A DNA stretch of 44,222 bases. It comes from Xenophilus sp. L33. Its GTDB lineage: Bacteria; Pseudomonadota; Gammaproteobacteria; Burkholderiales; Burkholderiaceae_C. This document shows, piece after piece, positions 42,809 through 44,222 of the stretch. A program made the position numbers and the translations under genes. The notes under the pieces were generated by a model. The model saw only the letters and a list, made by a program, of their open reading frames with translations, ran no database searches and had not been told where the DNA came from. Every line of letters begins with the position of its first letter. Within the stretch, counting starts at the first letter, position 1. The stretch is from assembly GCF_009765735.1 (NCBI RefSeq), contig NZ_LMUW01000098.1:1-44222 (forward strand), written 5' to 3'.

Positions 42809-43732
42809 ATGCTGAACGGCCGACTGGTGCGCCAGTTCATCGCGGTCGCGGAGGAATTGAACTTCCGCAAGGCCGCCGAGCGCCTGCACATGGCCCAGTC
42901 GCCGCTCAGCCAGGCGATCAAGAGCCTCGAAGGCTTGCTGGGCGTCGAACTGCTTATGCGCACCAACCGCACAGTGGCGCTGACGCCGGCGGGCCGCGAA
43001 TTCCTGGGCCAGGCCCGGCTCCTGCAGCAGCAGGAACTGCTGGCCATCGCCGCGACGCGGTCCGCGGTCGCCGATCCCGCGGGCCGGCTGACCCTGGGAT
43101 ACATCGGCTCGCTGGCCTACGACCTGATGCCGCAACTGGTGGCGGCGCATCAGCTTCGCCATCCGCAGGTGCACGTCGACCTGCTGGAGATGCGCTCCAA
43201 CGAACAGGCGGAGGCGCTCCGCTCGGGCCGCCTCGACGTCGGGCTGCTGCGCCTGCCGCTCGAGAATGCCGATGGCCTGGCGACCCGCATGTTGCGCCGC
43301 GATCACTTCATGGTGGCCTTGCCGCTCGGCCACCGGCTGGTCGATGCCGAGGTGATCGACCTGGCCGACCTCCGATCCGAAAAGCTCGCGCTGTTCTCGC
43401 GGCACCGCGTGCCGTCGATGTTCATGAAGGTCATGACAGCCTGCATCGACGCAGGCTTTCATCCGAACCTGGCCTACGAGGTCCAGGAGATCGCGAGCGC
43501 CATCGGCGTCGTGGCCTCGGGACAGGCCGTGGCCCTGATTCCGTCGAGCCTGGAGAGCCTGGTCCACCCGCTCGTGGTGTACCGGCCGCTGGCCTATCCG
43601 GCCTCCGAGATGGCGCTGGACGCCGCGCTGGCATGGCGCGAGTCGGACCGCGGCCTGGCGCTGCAATCCTTTCTCGGCGTCGCCGTCGGCGAAATGACGC
43701 GGCTCTCGCAAGGGCCTGCCGCCAGGCACTGA
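42809..43732 (+). CDS. LysR family transcriptional regulator
   Basis: A 307-residue LysR-type regulator. The N-terminal winged helix has FIAVAEELNFRKAAERLHMA and QSPLSQAIKSLEGLLGVELL (about 10-49), then TVALTPAGREFL and the linker helix. The effector domain begins near LTLGYIGSLAYDLMP, with the type 2 periplasmic-binding fold. It is transcribed away from the CoA-transferase/lyase operon, the classic layout in which such a regulator controls the divergent genes in response to a pathway metabolite. The effector is not known. Confidence 0.93.
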   Translation: MLNGRLVRQFIAVAEELNFRKAAERLHMAQSPLSQAIKSLEGLLGVELLMRTNRTVALTPAGREFLGQARLLQQQELLAIAATRSAVADPAGRLTLGYIGSLAYDLMPQLVAAHQLRHPQVHVDLLEMRSNEQAEALRSGRLDVGLLRLPLENADGLATRMLRRDHFMVALPLGHRLVDAEVIDLADLRSEKLALFSRHRVPSMFMKVMTACIDAGFHPNLAYEVQEIASAIGVVASGQAVALIPSSLESLVHPLVVYRPLAYPASEMALDAALAWRESDRGLALQSFLGVAVGEMTRLSQGPAARH

Positions 43733-43736
43733 CGCC

Positions 43737-43753
43737 GACCGACCCGGTCGGTC
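43737..43753. repeat. 17-base palindrome upstream of nnr
   Basis: GACCGACC-C-GGTCGGTC is a perfect eight-base inverted repeat around one C, between the LysR stop and the nnr start. Its shape resembles operators of TetR-family regulators (ACCGACCGGTCGGT type). No T run follows on either strand, so it is not a good intrinsic terminator. No TetR gene lies in the window. Confidence 0.5.
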
Positions 43754-43787
43754 AAACTGCCAGCCTTTCTCCACCGGAATTTTTCCA

Positions 43788-44222
43788 ATGCAACGCATCG
43801 ACCGCCACACCGTCGCCGACCTGTTCGACATCGCGGCGGTTCGCCGCATCGAGCAGGCCGCCGCTGCCGCGCTGCCGCCGCACACGCTGATGCAGCGCGC
43901 CGGCCTGGCGGTGGCGCGGCTGGCGATGGCGATCGCGCCGCATGCGCGCACCGTCTGGATCGCATGCGGGCCGGGCAACAACGGCGGCGACGGCTTCGAG
44001 GCCGCCGGCCAGTTGCAGCAGCGCGGCTTCGCGACCGTGGTGACCCGCATCGGCGACGAGGGCAAGCTGCCCGCCGACGCCCGCGCCTCGCTGCAGCGGG
44101 CCCGCGACGCCGGCGTCGCCTTCGCCGATGCGCCGCCGTCGCACTTCGACCTGGCGATCGACGCGTTGCTCGGCATCGGCTCGACCCGGCCGCCGGAAGG
44201 CACGATGCTCGACTGGCTGCGC
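43788..44222 (+). CDS. nnr: NAD(P)H-hydrate epimerase/dehydratase, N-terminal part (partial)
   Basis: The first 145 codons of an open frame that runs off the right edge. The sequence matches the YjeF_N (epimerase) domain: RRIEQAAAAALPPHTLMQRA, then the nucleotide-binding CGPGNNGGDGFEAAGQLQQR and DLAIDALLGIGSTRPPEG. These enzymes repair damaged NAD(P)H hydrates; most bacterial versions also carry a C-terminal ADP-dependent dehydratase, which would lie beyond the window. The ATG at 43788 is preceded by a weak ribosome site. The chain opens MQRIDRHTVADLFDIA. Confidence 0.88.
   Translation, partial: MQRIDRHTVADLFDIAAVRRIEQAAAAALPPHTLMQRAGLAVARLAMAIAPHARTVWIACGPGNNGGDGFEAAGQLQQRGFATVVTRIGDEGKLPADARASLQRARDAGVAFADAPPSHFDLAIDALLGIGSTRPPEGTMLDWLR

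Overview
This is a GC-rich, gene-dense chromosomal segment from a beta-proteobacterium of the order Burkholderiales, most likely Comamonadaceae (Variovorax-like). The placement rests on recognisable gene order (rlmE-ftsH-folP-glmM; greA-carB-carA; rpsB through lpxB and rnhB), on KdoO, FimV-like and Bug-family proteins, and on protein texture. It is inference from memory, not a database match. No tRNA, rRNA, CRISPR array, insertion sequence, prophage or integrase was seen.

Layout. (1) 1-592, minus: N-terminal part of a FimV/HubP-like protein, running off the left edge. (2) 643-6173, plus: an acyl-CoA catabolism cluster of 3-hydroxyacyl-CoA dehydrogenase, enoyl-CoA hydratase/isomerase, a Crp/Fnr regulator, an ACAD10/11-type aminoglycoside-phosphotransferase-fold kinase and a matching acyl-CoA dehydrogenase, closed by a bidirectional terminator. 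(3) 6255-12338, minus: rlmE, ftsH, folP, glmM, a MOSC protein and a GNAT acetyltransferase. A sigma-32-like promoter lies before ftsH and a terminator after it. (4) 12360-13606, plus: yhbY, divergent from rlmE across only 21 bases, then a glycosyltransferase-like gene. (5) 13620-19899, minus: carA, carB, kdoO, greA and a DUF4149 membrane protein. (6) 20021-35293, minus: the envelope and translation supercluster rpsB-tsf-pyrH-frr-uppS-cdsA-dxr-rseP-bamA-skp-lpxD-fabZ-lpxA-lpxB-rnhB-rRNA methyltransferase, mostly with overlapping or nearly touching genes. (7) 35514-38155, plus: an amidase and a D-amino-acid dehydrogenase-like flavoprotein. (8) 38152-42743, minus: a catabolic operon of two CaiB/BaiF CoA-transferases, a CitE-like lyase and a Bug-type binding protein, facing a LysR regulator (42809-43732). 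(9) 43788-end, plus: the start of NAD(P)H-hydrate epimerase/dehydratase.

How the parts work together. Region 6 links ribosome and elongation-factor synthesis, UMP kinase, isoprenoid and phospholipid precursors, outer-membrane protein assembly and lipid A synthesis. CarAB supplies carbamoyl phosphate for pyrimidines and arginine. KdoO modifies the Kdo residue of the LPS whose lipid A is built by region 6. Regions 2, 7 and 8 are catabolic.

Most of the window is conserved housekeeping DNA. I do not see a clear undescribed defence or mobile system. The observations most worth follow-up are the split kinase/dehydrogenase pair that may process 4-hydroxyacyl-CoAs, the CoA-transferase/lyase/binding-protein operon that looks like a hydroxy-dicarboxylate pathway, a structured rpsB leader with two competing pairings, a sigma-32-like promoter before ftsH, and the divergent, apparently leaderless yhbY/rlmE pair.
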